A DNA stretch of 41,322 nt, from NCBI GenBank assembly GCA_003402705.1, contig QQNF01000031.1:1-41322 (forward strand), written 5' to 3'. Below the pieces are notes generated by a model, which worked only from the letters and a program-made list of their open reading frames with translations, did no database searches and had not been told where the DNA came from. Below, piece after piece: positions 34,933-41,322 of the stretch (positions are counted from its first letter, which is position 1; the number at the start of each line of letters is the position of its first letter). This DNA comes from Verrucomicrobiota bacterium. Lineage in GTDB: Bacteria; Verrucomicrobiota; Verrucomicrobiia; Verrucomicrobiales; V1-33. A program made the position numbers and the translations under genes.

Positions 34933-35672
34933 ATCTCCACCCGCCCCCATGGCTCGCCGCCGCCCTCATCCTCTCCGCCGCCGCCGCCCCAGCCGCCAGC
35001 GTCTACGACTCCAACGGCCACCTCTGGCTCAACTATGTCGGCGATCACCCCCTCGGCGACACCAAATGGGGCGTCCACCTCGAAAGCCAGTTCCGCCTCT
35101 CCGACATGGGCTCAGACTGGCAGCAGCTCCTCATCCGCCCAGGCATCAACTACACGCTCAACCCTCACATCACCCTCACCGCAGGCTACGCCCACATCAC
35201 CACCTACCCCTACGGCGATTTCCCATCGCCCGACGACTTCCCCGAAAACCGCTGGTGGGAACAGGTCACCGTCAATCACAACGCCTTCGGCCTCGACTGG
35301 ACCCACCGCATCCGTCTCGAACAGCGCAACATCGGCACCCTAGCCCCCGACTCCAGCGGCAACTACCACCAGAACGGCTGGCGCTACGAAAACCGCATCC
35401 GCTACATGCTCCGCACCACCATCCCCATCTCCCCTGACAAAAAATGGTACATCCCCGTCTGGAACGAAATCTTCATCAACTTCGGCGACAACGTCTACCG
35501 CAACCATTTCGATCAGAACCGCGCCTTCGTCGGCATCGGCCGCAAACTCTCCGACTCCACCCGCCTCGAAGTCGGCTTCATGGAACAAACCCTCCAGCGC
35601 CGCGGCGGCATCATCCACGAAAACAACCACACCGTCGCCGTCTGGCTCCTCTCCAAATGGCCCCTTAAATAA
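34929..35672 (+). CDS. DUF2490 outer-membrane beta-barrel protein
   Basis: A 247-aa exported protein with signal peptide [24 protein letters not shown]. The mature part has alternating strands with aromatic residues ([76 protein letters not shown]) and a C-terminal strand ending WLLSKWPLK, the pattern of a DUF2490 barrel. The family is uncharacterised. It is translationally coupled to the SulP gene, so it may form an outer-membrane pore or sensor for the same anion; this is an inference. The gene is followed by a cluster of three hairpins. Confidence 0.85.
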   Translation: MNLHPPPWLAAALILSAAAAPAASVYDSNGHLWLNYVGDHPLGDTKWGVHLESQFRLSDMGSDWQQLLIRPGINYTLNPHITLTAGYAHITTYPYGDFPSPDDFPENRWWEQVTVNHNAFGLDWTHRIRLEQRNIGTLAPDSSGNYHQNGWRYENRIRYMLRTTIPISPDKKWYIPVWNEIFINFGDNVYRNHFDQNRAFVGIGRKLSDSTRLEVGFMEQTLQRRGGIIHENNHTVAVWLLSKWPLK

Positions 35673-35678
35673 CTACTT

Positions 35679-35762
35679 CAAGCCGAAGGCTTGACGGAAA
35701 TCAGCCGGTGGCGTCAGCCACCGTTCTAACACAACAACAGATCACCGCCCCGGCAGGGGCGG
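35679..35762. repeat. Cluster of three hairpins after the SulP operon
   Basis: Three perfect inverted repeats in 84 bases: CAAGCC-gaa-GGCTTG (35679-35693), CGGTGGC-gtca-GCCACCG (35706-35723) and CCGCCCC-ggca-GGGGCGG (35745-35762). The gap to 35913 has no gene and is rich in C/T/A. The first two hairpins recall intergenic repeats I have seen in Planctomycetes/Verrucomicrobia sequences, an unverified recollection. They may also end transcription from both convergent sides. Confidence 0.65.
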
Positions 35763-35913
35763 CAGACTCTCCCCCCTCCATTCACGCCCCACCCCACCAA
35801 CCGCACTCGCTAAGACCAGGCTACTTCCTATCACTCACACACCTCCCATTGATCCTATCAGCCCCATAAGACCCATTCCCCTGCCATCCATTCCCCCGCC
35901 AACTCCCCTCACA

Positions 35914-37239
35914 TCACCCCCCCTCCACCCCCGGATGCCGGCGCGCCGGCACTCTCGCCCGCAACCTAACCCCGCCCGCCGCCGCACGCCCGATCACAAA
36001 CTCCCCGCCCGACTGCTCCGCCCTCGCCCGCATCCCGATCATCCCGATGCTCGCCGACGAACTTCCCGCTCCCTCCGGCAACCCCCGCCCGTTGTCCTCC
36101 ACCGTCAGCTCTATCCATCCCGCCTTCTCCTCCAGCCTGACCTGCACCGCCGTCGCCCCGGAATGCCGCGCAATGTTCGTCAGCGCCTCCTGCGCAATCC
36201 GGTAAAGGTGCGTCTCCGTCTCGTCCGCGTAACGGCCCGTCCCCGACGACTCATACCGCAACTCAATGTGCGCCCGCTGCGCATACTTCTCCGTCAGCCA
36301 CCGCAACCCCGCATCCAGCCCGAAATCATCCAGTATCACCGGCCGCAGCAGTTGCGACAACTCCCGCACATTCTCGATCGATTCATCCACCAGATGCAGG
36401 CAATCCGCCCGCAGCGATTCCAGATCATCCGTGCTCCGCCGCGTCAGCCCCGCACGCACCGCCGCCAGCGACTGCCCTAACTCATCGTGCAGTTCATGCG
36501 AAAACCGCCGCGCCACTTCCTCCTGCGTCTGCAGCATGTGCCACGACACCCGGTTCAATTCCTCCGACTGCTGCGCCATCCGCCTCAACCCGTGCCTCAC
36601 AAATCCCACCGTCGCCGCCGCACACACCGCCGACAGCACCAGACACGAAATCAGCAGCAGCGCCGAATCATCCGCCAGCCGCACCGACTGCCGCTCAATC
36701 TCCCGCTCCGATTCCTCCAGATGCTTCGAACTCTCCGTAATGATCCCGTGAATCAGTGCCACCACCCGGTCGTGACTCCGGAACACGCCCTGAATCTCAT
36801 CCTCTCCTGGCACCGACTCCCGCAGCAGCGCCGCACGCACTAGCCCGAAAAACTCCGCCGTCCTCGCCTTCAGTTCCTTCCATAACCCCGCCTGCGGCGT
36901 CGTCTCCGATTCCTCCGTCAGTCGCGCCACCGTCACCTCCGCCTCCGCCAGTTGCCCGATCAACCCAACCCGATCATCCGGCTCCGGCGGATGCGCCACC
37001 CGGTGCACCAGCTCCGCAATCGCATCCTCCTCCATCTGCACCTCATACAGCAGCCGCGAAATCCTCATCTGCTCCGCCACCATCAACCCCGTCCCCCGCC
37101 GGATCTCCCGACTGTCCCGCAACGCCGCCCACCCAGCCGCCGCCAGCAGCAGAAACACCACCGTAAACCCCGCCACCAATCCCCGCACCAGATAGGACGG
37201 CACCGCACCCTTTCGATCATCTCCCGGCGCCCCGCTCAT
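35914..37239 (-). CDS. NarX/DegS-type sensor histidine kinase
   Basis: A 441-aa inner-membrane kinase with a two-pass sensor. Segment 1 is at about 19-40 and segment 2 at about 193-214, with a periplasmic helical bundle between. The HisKA_3 H-box SHELHDELGQSLAAVR contains phospho-acceptor His251 (ELHDE). The HATPase_c domain shows QEALTNIARHSGA (N-box), DNGRGLP and SIGMIGMRARAEQSGGEF. The ATG at 37239 has a GAGGTG site five bases upstream, favouring it over the TTG at 37254. It lies 7 bases after the response-regulator stop, so the pair is coupled. The signal is unknown. Confidence 0.92.
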   Translation of the reverse strand: MSGAPGDDRKGAVPSYLVRGLVAGFTVVFLLLAAAGWAALRDSREIRRGTGLMVAEQMRISRLLYEVQMEEDAIAELVHRVAHPPEPDDRVGLIGQLAEAEVTVARLTEESETTPQAGLWKELKARTAEFFGLVRAALLRESVPGEDEIQGVFRSHDRVVALIHGIITESSKHLEESEREIERQSVRLADDSALLLISCLVLSAVCAAATVGFVRHGLRRMAQQSEELNRVSWHMLQTQEEVARRFSHELHDELGQSLAAVRAGLTRRSTDDLESLRADCLHLVDESIENVRELSQLLRPVILDDFGLDAGLRWLTEKYAQRAHIELRYESSGTGRYADETETHLYRIAQEALTNIARHSGATAVQVRLEEKAGWIELTVEDNGRGLPEGAGSSSASIGMIGMRARAEQSGGEFVIGRAAAGGVRLRARVPARRHPGVEGG

Positions 37240-37246
37240 ACGCACC

Positions 37247-37888
37247 TCAATCAATCAGCCCGTTGCGCACCGCAAACCGCACCAGCTCGCCAATCGAATG
37301 CAGGTTCAGCTTCTCCATGATCCGACCCCGGTGCGCCTCCACCGTGTACACACTCAAATGCAGCGCCGCCGCGATCTCCTTGTTCGTCCGGCTCTCCGCA
37401 ATGTGCTGCAGCACCTCCCGCTCCCGCGTGCTCAGCAGATCAATCGGATTCGTCACATGCCGACGGTAATCATCAATCACCGCCTCCGACACCTCCGTGC
37501 TCAAATACCCCTTCCCGTGCGCCACCGCCCTCACCGCCTCCAGAAAATCCGCCTCGCTGCTGTCCTTCAGCAGATACCCCTTCGCCCCCGCCCTCAGAAT
37601 CTCCCTCACATACACCGAATCCTTGTGCATCGACAACGCCAGCACCCTCGTCCGCGGCGACACCGACGCCAGCCGCCGCGTCGCCTCAATCCCGTTCAAC
37701 CCCGGCATTGTCACGTCCATCACCGCCACCTGCGGCTGCAGTTCCTCAGCCTTCCGCAACGCCTCCAACCCGTCCGCCGCCTCCCCCACCACCTCCATGT
37801 CCCACTGCGCCGCCAGCAGATGCCGGAAACCATTGCGCACCACCGCATGGTCGTCCGCTAGCAGTATCGTGATCACTTCCTGCGCCAT
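37247..37888 (-). CDS. NarL/FixJ-family response regulator
   Basis: A 213-aa regulator. The receiver domain (1-120) has acidic residues Asp12-Asp13 (LADDHAVVRNGF), phospho-acceptor Asp58 (VAVMDVTMPGLNGIEATR), Ser/Thr in VLALSMH and Lys in AGAKGYLLKDSS. The LuxR-type helix-turn-helix runs from about 150 to 213 (LLSTREREVLQHIAESRTNK, EIAAALHLSVYTVEAHRGRI, MEKLNLHSIGELV). It is paired with the downstream sensor kinase. The targets cannot be read from the sequence. It lies 49 bases downstream of the rhodanese gene on the same strand. Confidence 0.95.
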   Translation of the reverse strand: MAQEVITILLADDHAVVRNGFRHLLAAQWDMEVVGEAADGLEALRKAEELQPQVAVMDVTMPGLNGIEATRRLASVSPRTRVLALSMHKDSVYVREILRAGAKGYLLKDSSEADFLEAVRAVAHGKGYLSTEVSEAVIDDYRRHVTNPIDLLSTREREVLQHIAESRTNKEIAAALHLSVYTVEAHRGRIMEKLNLHSIGELVRFAVRNGLID

Positions 37889-37937
37889 AATCCCTCAATT
37901 CCTTTCCACCCACGCCCCGCCAACACCGCCCCCACGA

Positions 37938-38372
37938 TCACTTCTCCACCGGCAACCCAGCCCCCTCCCATCCGCCAAACCCGCCATCCAGATGCACCAG
38001 ATTCTTGAACCCCAGCGCCTTCAGCTTCGGCAGTGACCGCGCACTCCGCCCGCCCGCCTGACAATGCACCACCACCACCGCATCCTTGTCGATCCCACCC
38101 ACGCCCTTCTCGAATTCCTTGCCCATGAAATCCACATTCACCGCCCCCTTCAAATGCCCAGCCTTGAACTCATCCGCCGTCCTCACATCAAGGATCACCA
38201 CCTTCTGCTTCCCTTCCTTGCTCCCGTCCTTCGCCGCCGCATCCAGCAGCGCTTTCGCACCCGCCGCATCCACATGCTTCACCCCGTCCTTCACCGTCCC
38301 CGCAGGCTTCGTCTCCTGCCCGCTCACCACGCCAGCTACCACCGCCATCATTACCGTCGGAATTGTCTTCAT
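37938..38372 (-). CDS. Periplasmic rhodanese-like protein
   Basis: A 144-aa exported protein. The signal peptide MKTIPTVMMAVVAGVVSG decides the start at 38372 (the ORF extends to 38402 over the ribBA end). The single rhodanese domain has VVILDVRTADEFKAGHLKGA and the active-site loop VVVHCQAGGRSARSLPKL, with catalytic Cys present. It could move sulfane sulfur in the periplasm or simply bind it. It follows ribBA by 26 bases and is likely co-transcribed. No link to riboflavin synthesis is known. Confidence 0.9.
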   Translation of the reverse strand: MKTIPTVMMAVVAGVVSGQETKPAGTVKDGVKHVDAAGAKALLDAAAKDGSKEGKQKVVILDVRTADEFKAGHLKGAVNVDFMGKEFEKGVGGIDKDAVVVVHCQAGGRSARSLPKLKALGFKNLVHLDGGFGGWEGAGLPVEK

Positions 38373-38398
38373 ATCATTATAGGGAAAATCTCCAAACG

Positions 38399-39613
38399 TC
38401 ACAGCACATGCCCCATTTTCAGCCGCTTCGTCTCCAGATACCGCCGATTGTGCTGATTCGGCACCGGCTTCACCGGAATCTGCTCCACAATCTCAAGGCT
38501 GTGCCCCTCCAAGCCCACAATCTTCCGCGGATTGTTCGTCATCAGCCGGATCTTCCGCACCCCCAGATCATGCAGCATCTGCGCCCCCATCCCGTAATCC
38601 CGCAAATCCATCGGAAACCCTAGCCGCTCGTTCGCCTCCACCGTGTCCAGTCCCTCTTCCTGCAGCTTGTACGCATGAATCTTCGCCGCCAGCCCGATCC
38701 CCCGTCCCTCCTGCCTCATGTACAGCAGCACCCCACGCCCCTCCTCGGCAATCCGCCCCATCGCCGCATCCAGCTGCCACCCGCAGTCACAACGCTGCGA
38801 CCCGAACACATCCCCCGTCAGACACTCGCTGTGCACCCGCACCAGCACCGGCGCCCCATCCGCCACCTCCCCGCGCACCAGCGCCAGATGCTCCTGCTGA
38901 TCAATCGTGCTCCGGTACAGATACAATTCAAAATCCCCGTAATCCGTCGGCAGCTTGATCACCTGCTCCCGCTTCACTAGCAACTCACTCCGCCGTCGGT
39001 ACTCGATCAGCGACGCAATGCTCGACATCTTCAACCCGTGCCGGTCCGCAAACACCCGCAACTCCGGTACCCGCATCGCCCGCCCATCCGACGCCAGAAT
39101 CTCAATCAGCGCCCCGGCCGGCCGCAACCCAGCCATCACCGCCAGATCCACCGCCGCCTCCGTGTGCCCCGCACGCCGCAACACCCCCCCCGGCCGCGCC
39201 ACCAGCGGATTCACATGCCCAGGCTGCACCAGATCACCAGCCGTACTCGCAGGATCCGCCAGCGTCCGAATCGTATGCGCCCGGTCAAACGCACTCACCC
39301 CCGTCGTCACCCCCCGCGCCGCATCCACCGTCACGGTGTAATTCGTCCGAAACGTGTCCCGGTTCTGCGCCACCATCGGCCCCAATCGCAACGTCGCCGC
39401 AATCCCCTCCGACACCGGCGCACACAGCATCCCCCGCCCCTCCGTGATCATGAAGTTCACCATCTCGGGCGTCATCAGCTCCGCCGCCCCGATCAGATCC
39501 CCCTCATTCTCCCGGTCCTCATCGTCCGTGATGATCACCAGTTTCCCCGCCCGGATATCACCAATGATATCCTCCACAGGGTCAAATACTCCGTCGTTCG
39601 TTTCAGCCATCAT
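38399..39613 (-). CDS. ribBA: Bifunctional DHBP synthase / GTP cyclohydrolase II RibBA
   Basis: A 404-aa riboflavin pathway enzyme. The N-terminal RibB domain makes 3,4-dihydroxy-2-butanone 4-phosphate from ribulose 5-phosphate; its signatures are ITDDEDRENEGDLIGAA and RRAGHTEAAVDLAVMAG. The C-terminal RibA domain (from about 205) opens GTP, with zinc ligands in SECLTGDVFGSQRCDCG and the catalytic RQEGRGIGLAAKI and NNPRKI segments. Length and domain order are typical. Two adjacent ATGs (39613, 39610) are possible starts. No FMN riboswitch was recognised in the 42-base gap upstream. The rhodanese follows. Confidence 0.95.
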   Translation of the reverse strand: MMAETNDGVFDPVEDIIGDIRAGKLVIITDDEDRENEGDLIGAAELMTPEMVNFMITEGRGMLCAPVSEGIAATLRLGPMVAQNRDTFRTNYTVTVDAARGVTTGVSAFDRAHTIRTLADPASTAGDLVQPGHVNPLVARPGGVLRRAGHTEAAVDLAVMAGLRPAGALIEILASDGRAMRVPELRVFADRHGLKMSSIASLIEYRRRSELLVKREQVIKLPTDYGDFELYLYRSTIDQQEHLALVRGEVADGAPVLVRVHSECLTGDVFGSQRCDCGWQLDAAMGRIAEEGRGVLLYMRQEGRGIGLAAKIHAYKLQEEGLDTVEANERLGFPMDLRDYGMGAQMLHDLGVRKIRLMTNNPRKIVGLEGHSLEIVEQIPVKPVPNQHNRRYLETKRLKMGHVL

Positions 39614-39655
39614 GCTTGGGCAAGGCGCATGGGCACCGCAATGCCCACACTCAAT

Positions 39656-40333
39656 TCAGAGTTCCAGCTTCTTCCGGGTGTAACTCGAACTCTGCTTCGA
39701 AAACGGCCGCCCGCCCGGCGCACGATCCGTCCCGTTGCACTTCACCCGATCCCCGTCCGCCACCATCTCAAACTGGCTCGTCGACCCATTCTGCCCGCGC
39801 GTCTTCCACACCACATGCTTCCCGTCGTCACTCAACTGCCCCACATACTGATTGTGCGCGTTGTCCCCAAAGTACCACGCCCGGTACACCTCCGCCGAAG
39901 TATCCCACGTGCAAATCCACCGGTAGCTCGACGCATTGTCGCCACTCGCCTGCCCAGTCATCTCGAAATACCGACCCCCAAACGTGAAAAAGCCCTTCCA
40001 CTCGTCCTTCCACGACTTGTCCAAGGCCTTCAGCGGCTCGTCCTCGTGCTCGATCTTCTCCGTCCCCGTCCACTCCGCTTCCAGCGACTTGAACACCTTC
40101 ATCATCTTCGCCACCGCCTCCTTCTCCTCCTGCTCCTGCTCCTCCATCTGCTGCTTGAATTCCTCCGCATCAAACTCCTCAGGCACCCCCTCCTCCTCCG
40201 ACGGTTCCTCCTCACTCGATTCCTCAGCCTCAGGCTTCGCCGGCTTCTCATCCTGCGCTCGCAACGTCGGAACACTCACCAGCAGACCGGCACTCAACAA
40301 AAGCGCAAACGGACGGAAAAATACAGTTTTCAT
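39656..40333 (-). CDS. Secreted acidic protein with DUF1579-like domain
   Basis: A 225-aa exported protein. The signal peptide MKTVFFRPFALLLSAGLLVSVPTLRA is followed by a very acidic low-complexity stretch (about 28-80, many Glu) with coiled-coil character. The C-terminal domain (WTGTEKIEHEDEPL, RYRWIC-type strand SYRWICTWDTSAEVYRAWYF, GDNAHNQYVGQLSDDGKHVV) resembles DUF1579 or similar lipocalin-like beta barrels. No function is assigned. It is a separate unit, 42 bases upstream of ribBA on the same strand. Confidence 0.75.
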   Translation of the reverse strand: MKTVFFRPFALLLSAGLLVSVPTLRAQDEKPAKPEAEESSEEEPSEEEGVPEEFDAEEFKQQMEEQEQEEKEAVAKMMKVFKSLEAEWTGTEKIEHEDEPLKALDKSWKDEWKGFFTFGGRYFEMTGQASGDNASSYRWICTWDTSAEVYRAWYFGDNAHNQYVGQLSDDGKHVVWKTRGQNGSTSQFEMVADGDRVKCNGTDRAPGGRPFSKQSSSYTRKKLEL

Positions 40334-40537
40334 GGCAGAAGCTTATTCGGGGTCATTCACAGTTGCAACGCGGCTGTCGGGATTTCACCAGTCGCGGCAA
40401 ACCCCATCCAACCTCCCCCTCCATAGCGCCACCCCCCTCCACATTTTTCTCTCAGTTCTCTCCCAACCTGAATCACCGCCCCCTCCCACATCATTCACCA
40501 CCCACCAAATCCTCCCTTCTCCCAGCCCATCACCCGC

Positions 40538-40575
40538 AAAAAAAGCCACCCGCAACGTCATCCGTCGCGGGTGGC
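40538..40575 (-). terminator. Intrinsic terminator of the TIGR04073-type gene
   Basis: On the - strand, GCCACCCGC (40575-40567), a 13-base loop with a short inner pairing, and GCGGGTGGC (40553-40545) are followed by seven T (40544-40538). It lies 26 bases beyond the stop at 40602. It is a textbook Rho-independent terminator. Confidence 0.85.
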
Positions 40576-40601
40576 CCCGTAAAAACTCACATCAACCCAG
40601 T

Positions 40602-41021
40602 TTACTGGATCTGCTCACGATTGTGCACCACACCGGAAATAAATCCAACCTCAGGCGGGAATTCCAGCAGCCCAGTGCTCGGGTGGTACGCTTCACGGAT
40701 CCCCGGAGCATAGGGCGGAAGATACGTGCCCTTGTAAGCAGGGAACGGGAAGGTCACCAACTCAAACAGCCCATAACCCACGCGCGCCACCGTTTTTCCA
40801 ACGCCGTAAATCGTGCCGTAGGAAACTTGCTCGCTCGCTCCCCCTTCAATCTCCGAACGCGCCCACTGCACCGGAATTTCTGTGTAGCCAAAACCAAGGT
40901 TGGCCACCGCACGGCTCAGCTTGCGCAACATGCCATGCTTGTACGCCGGAGGCGACTGGATATCGGCAGTGCCAATCCCGGCAATGCCCGCGGTCAGGAG
41001 AATCAGGAGGAATTTCTTCAT
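40602..41021 (-). CDS. Exosortase-associated protein, TIGR04073-like
   Basis: A 139-aa exported protein. The signal peptide MKKFLLILLTAGIAGIGTA is followed by KHGMLRKLSRAVANLGFGYT, EIPVQWARSEIEGGASEQ, VGKTVARVGYGLFELVTFPF, and YLPPYAPGIREAYHPSTGLL. This arrangement (about 140 aa, early R.L.RA..N, Gly-rich amphipathic helix, Pro-rich tail) fits the TIGR04073 family found in genomes with exosortase/PEP-CTERM systems. Its function is unknown. The start at 41021 was chosen for the signal peptide. It has its own promoter-like signal and terminator, so it is monocistronic. Confidence 0.8.
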   Translation of the reverse strand: MKKFLLILLTAGIAGIGTADIQSPPAYKHGMLRKLSRAVANLGFGYTEIPVQWARSEIEGGASEQVSYGTIYGVGKTVARVGYGLFELVTFPFPAYKGTYLPPYAPGIREAYHPSTGLLEFPPEVGFISGVVHNREQIQ

Positions 41022-41041
41022 AAAAAGAGATCGGTGCATCG

Positions 41042-41071
41042 ATCTTATCGGGAACCCGCTTTCCTTGGCAA
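41042..41071 (-). promoter_or_regulatory. Sigma-70-like promoter for the TIGR04073-type gene
   Basis: On the - strand, TTGCCA (41071-41066, five of six to TTGACA), an 18-base spacer and TAAGAT (41047-41042, four of six to TATAAT). It would start transcription about 15 bases before the ATG at 41021. It is inferred from consensus only. Confidence 0.45.
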
Positions 41072-41139
41072 CATCAAAATTGGGATTTTTGCCACCCCCG
41101 CGACCAATTCCCCAGCCCACTCCCCCACCAACCTCCCTT

Positions 41140-41240
<101 letters not shown>

Positions 41241-41322
41241 CTATAACACCAATAAAAAACCCCCCCCCCACCAACACACACACCCACCTCACACAACAGC
41301 CACTTCTTCTCACCACAAAAAA

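Noticed and set aside
39614..39655. FMN riboswitch upstream of ribBA
   Set aside because: The gap is only 42 bases and lacks the conserved AGGAUAU and related FMN elements.

Overview
The window looks like a nearly whole contig from a high-GC Gram-negative bacterium, most probably a member of the Verrucomicrobiota. The grounds are a TIGR04073-type exosortase-associated protein, an iduronate-type secreted sulfatase, very large secreted lamin-tail/CotH proteins and thrombospondin-3-repeat proteins, a remnant of a PEP-CTERM sorting signal, a DabA gene with two proton-channel subunits, and abundant hairpin-rich intergenic repeats. No rRNA, tRNA, CRISPR array, prophage or transposase gene was seen. 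The taxon is an inference, since no marker gene is present.

Layout. (1) 1-3.8 kb: nadA and a site-2-type metalloprotease on +, a sulfatase on -, and a decayed nicotinamidase/isochorismatase-like gene. (2) 3.8-12.9 kb: a membrane protein (DUF4239 type) on -, then two large secreted proteins on +, the second 1851 aa with lamin-tail repeats and a CotH-like domain. (3) 12.9-14.1 kb: repeats around a small AT-richer gene pair. (4) 14.15-20.45 kb: a four-gene - strand operon for a tripartite RND efflux pump, led by its TetR regulator, with a 7-6-7 palindrome on the start codon. (5) 20.45-22.0 kb: a PEP-CTERM remnant, a tandem heptamer, tilS, and a strongly folded element. (6) 22.0-27.2 kb: + strand genes for a cysteine desulfurase, an ArsR regulator, a CBM9-like secreted protein, a transglutaminase-like protein, a shortened DUF4239 paralogue and an AIM24-family protein. 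(7) 27.5-35.7 kb: an inorganic carbon uptake island, dabA - NuoL-like - NuoM-like on -, divergent from a SulP transporter and a DUF2490 outer-membrane protein on +. (8) 35.9-39.6 kb: on -, ribBA, a periplasmic rhodanese, and a NarL-type response regulator with its histidine kinase. (9) 39.6-41.0 kb: a DUF1579-like secreted protein and the TIGR04073 protein with its own promoter and terminator. (10) The last ~180 bases are cytosine homopolymers, probably a contig-end artefact.

Functionally the clearest units are the RND pump with its regulator, and the DAB/SulP island, which should supply bicarbonate for carboxylation. DabA keeps all four expected zinc-site residues. The most interesting unexplained items are the in-frame internally deleted DUF4239 copy, the folded element at 21825-21899 whose imperfect pairs become G-U wobbles only on the - strand, the regulator-start palindrome, and a family of GC-rich hairpin repeats that fill most gaps between genes.
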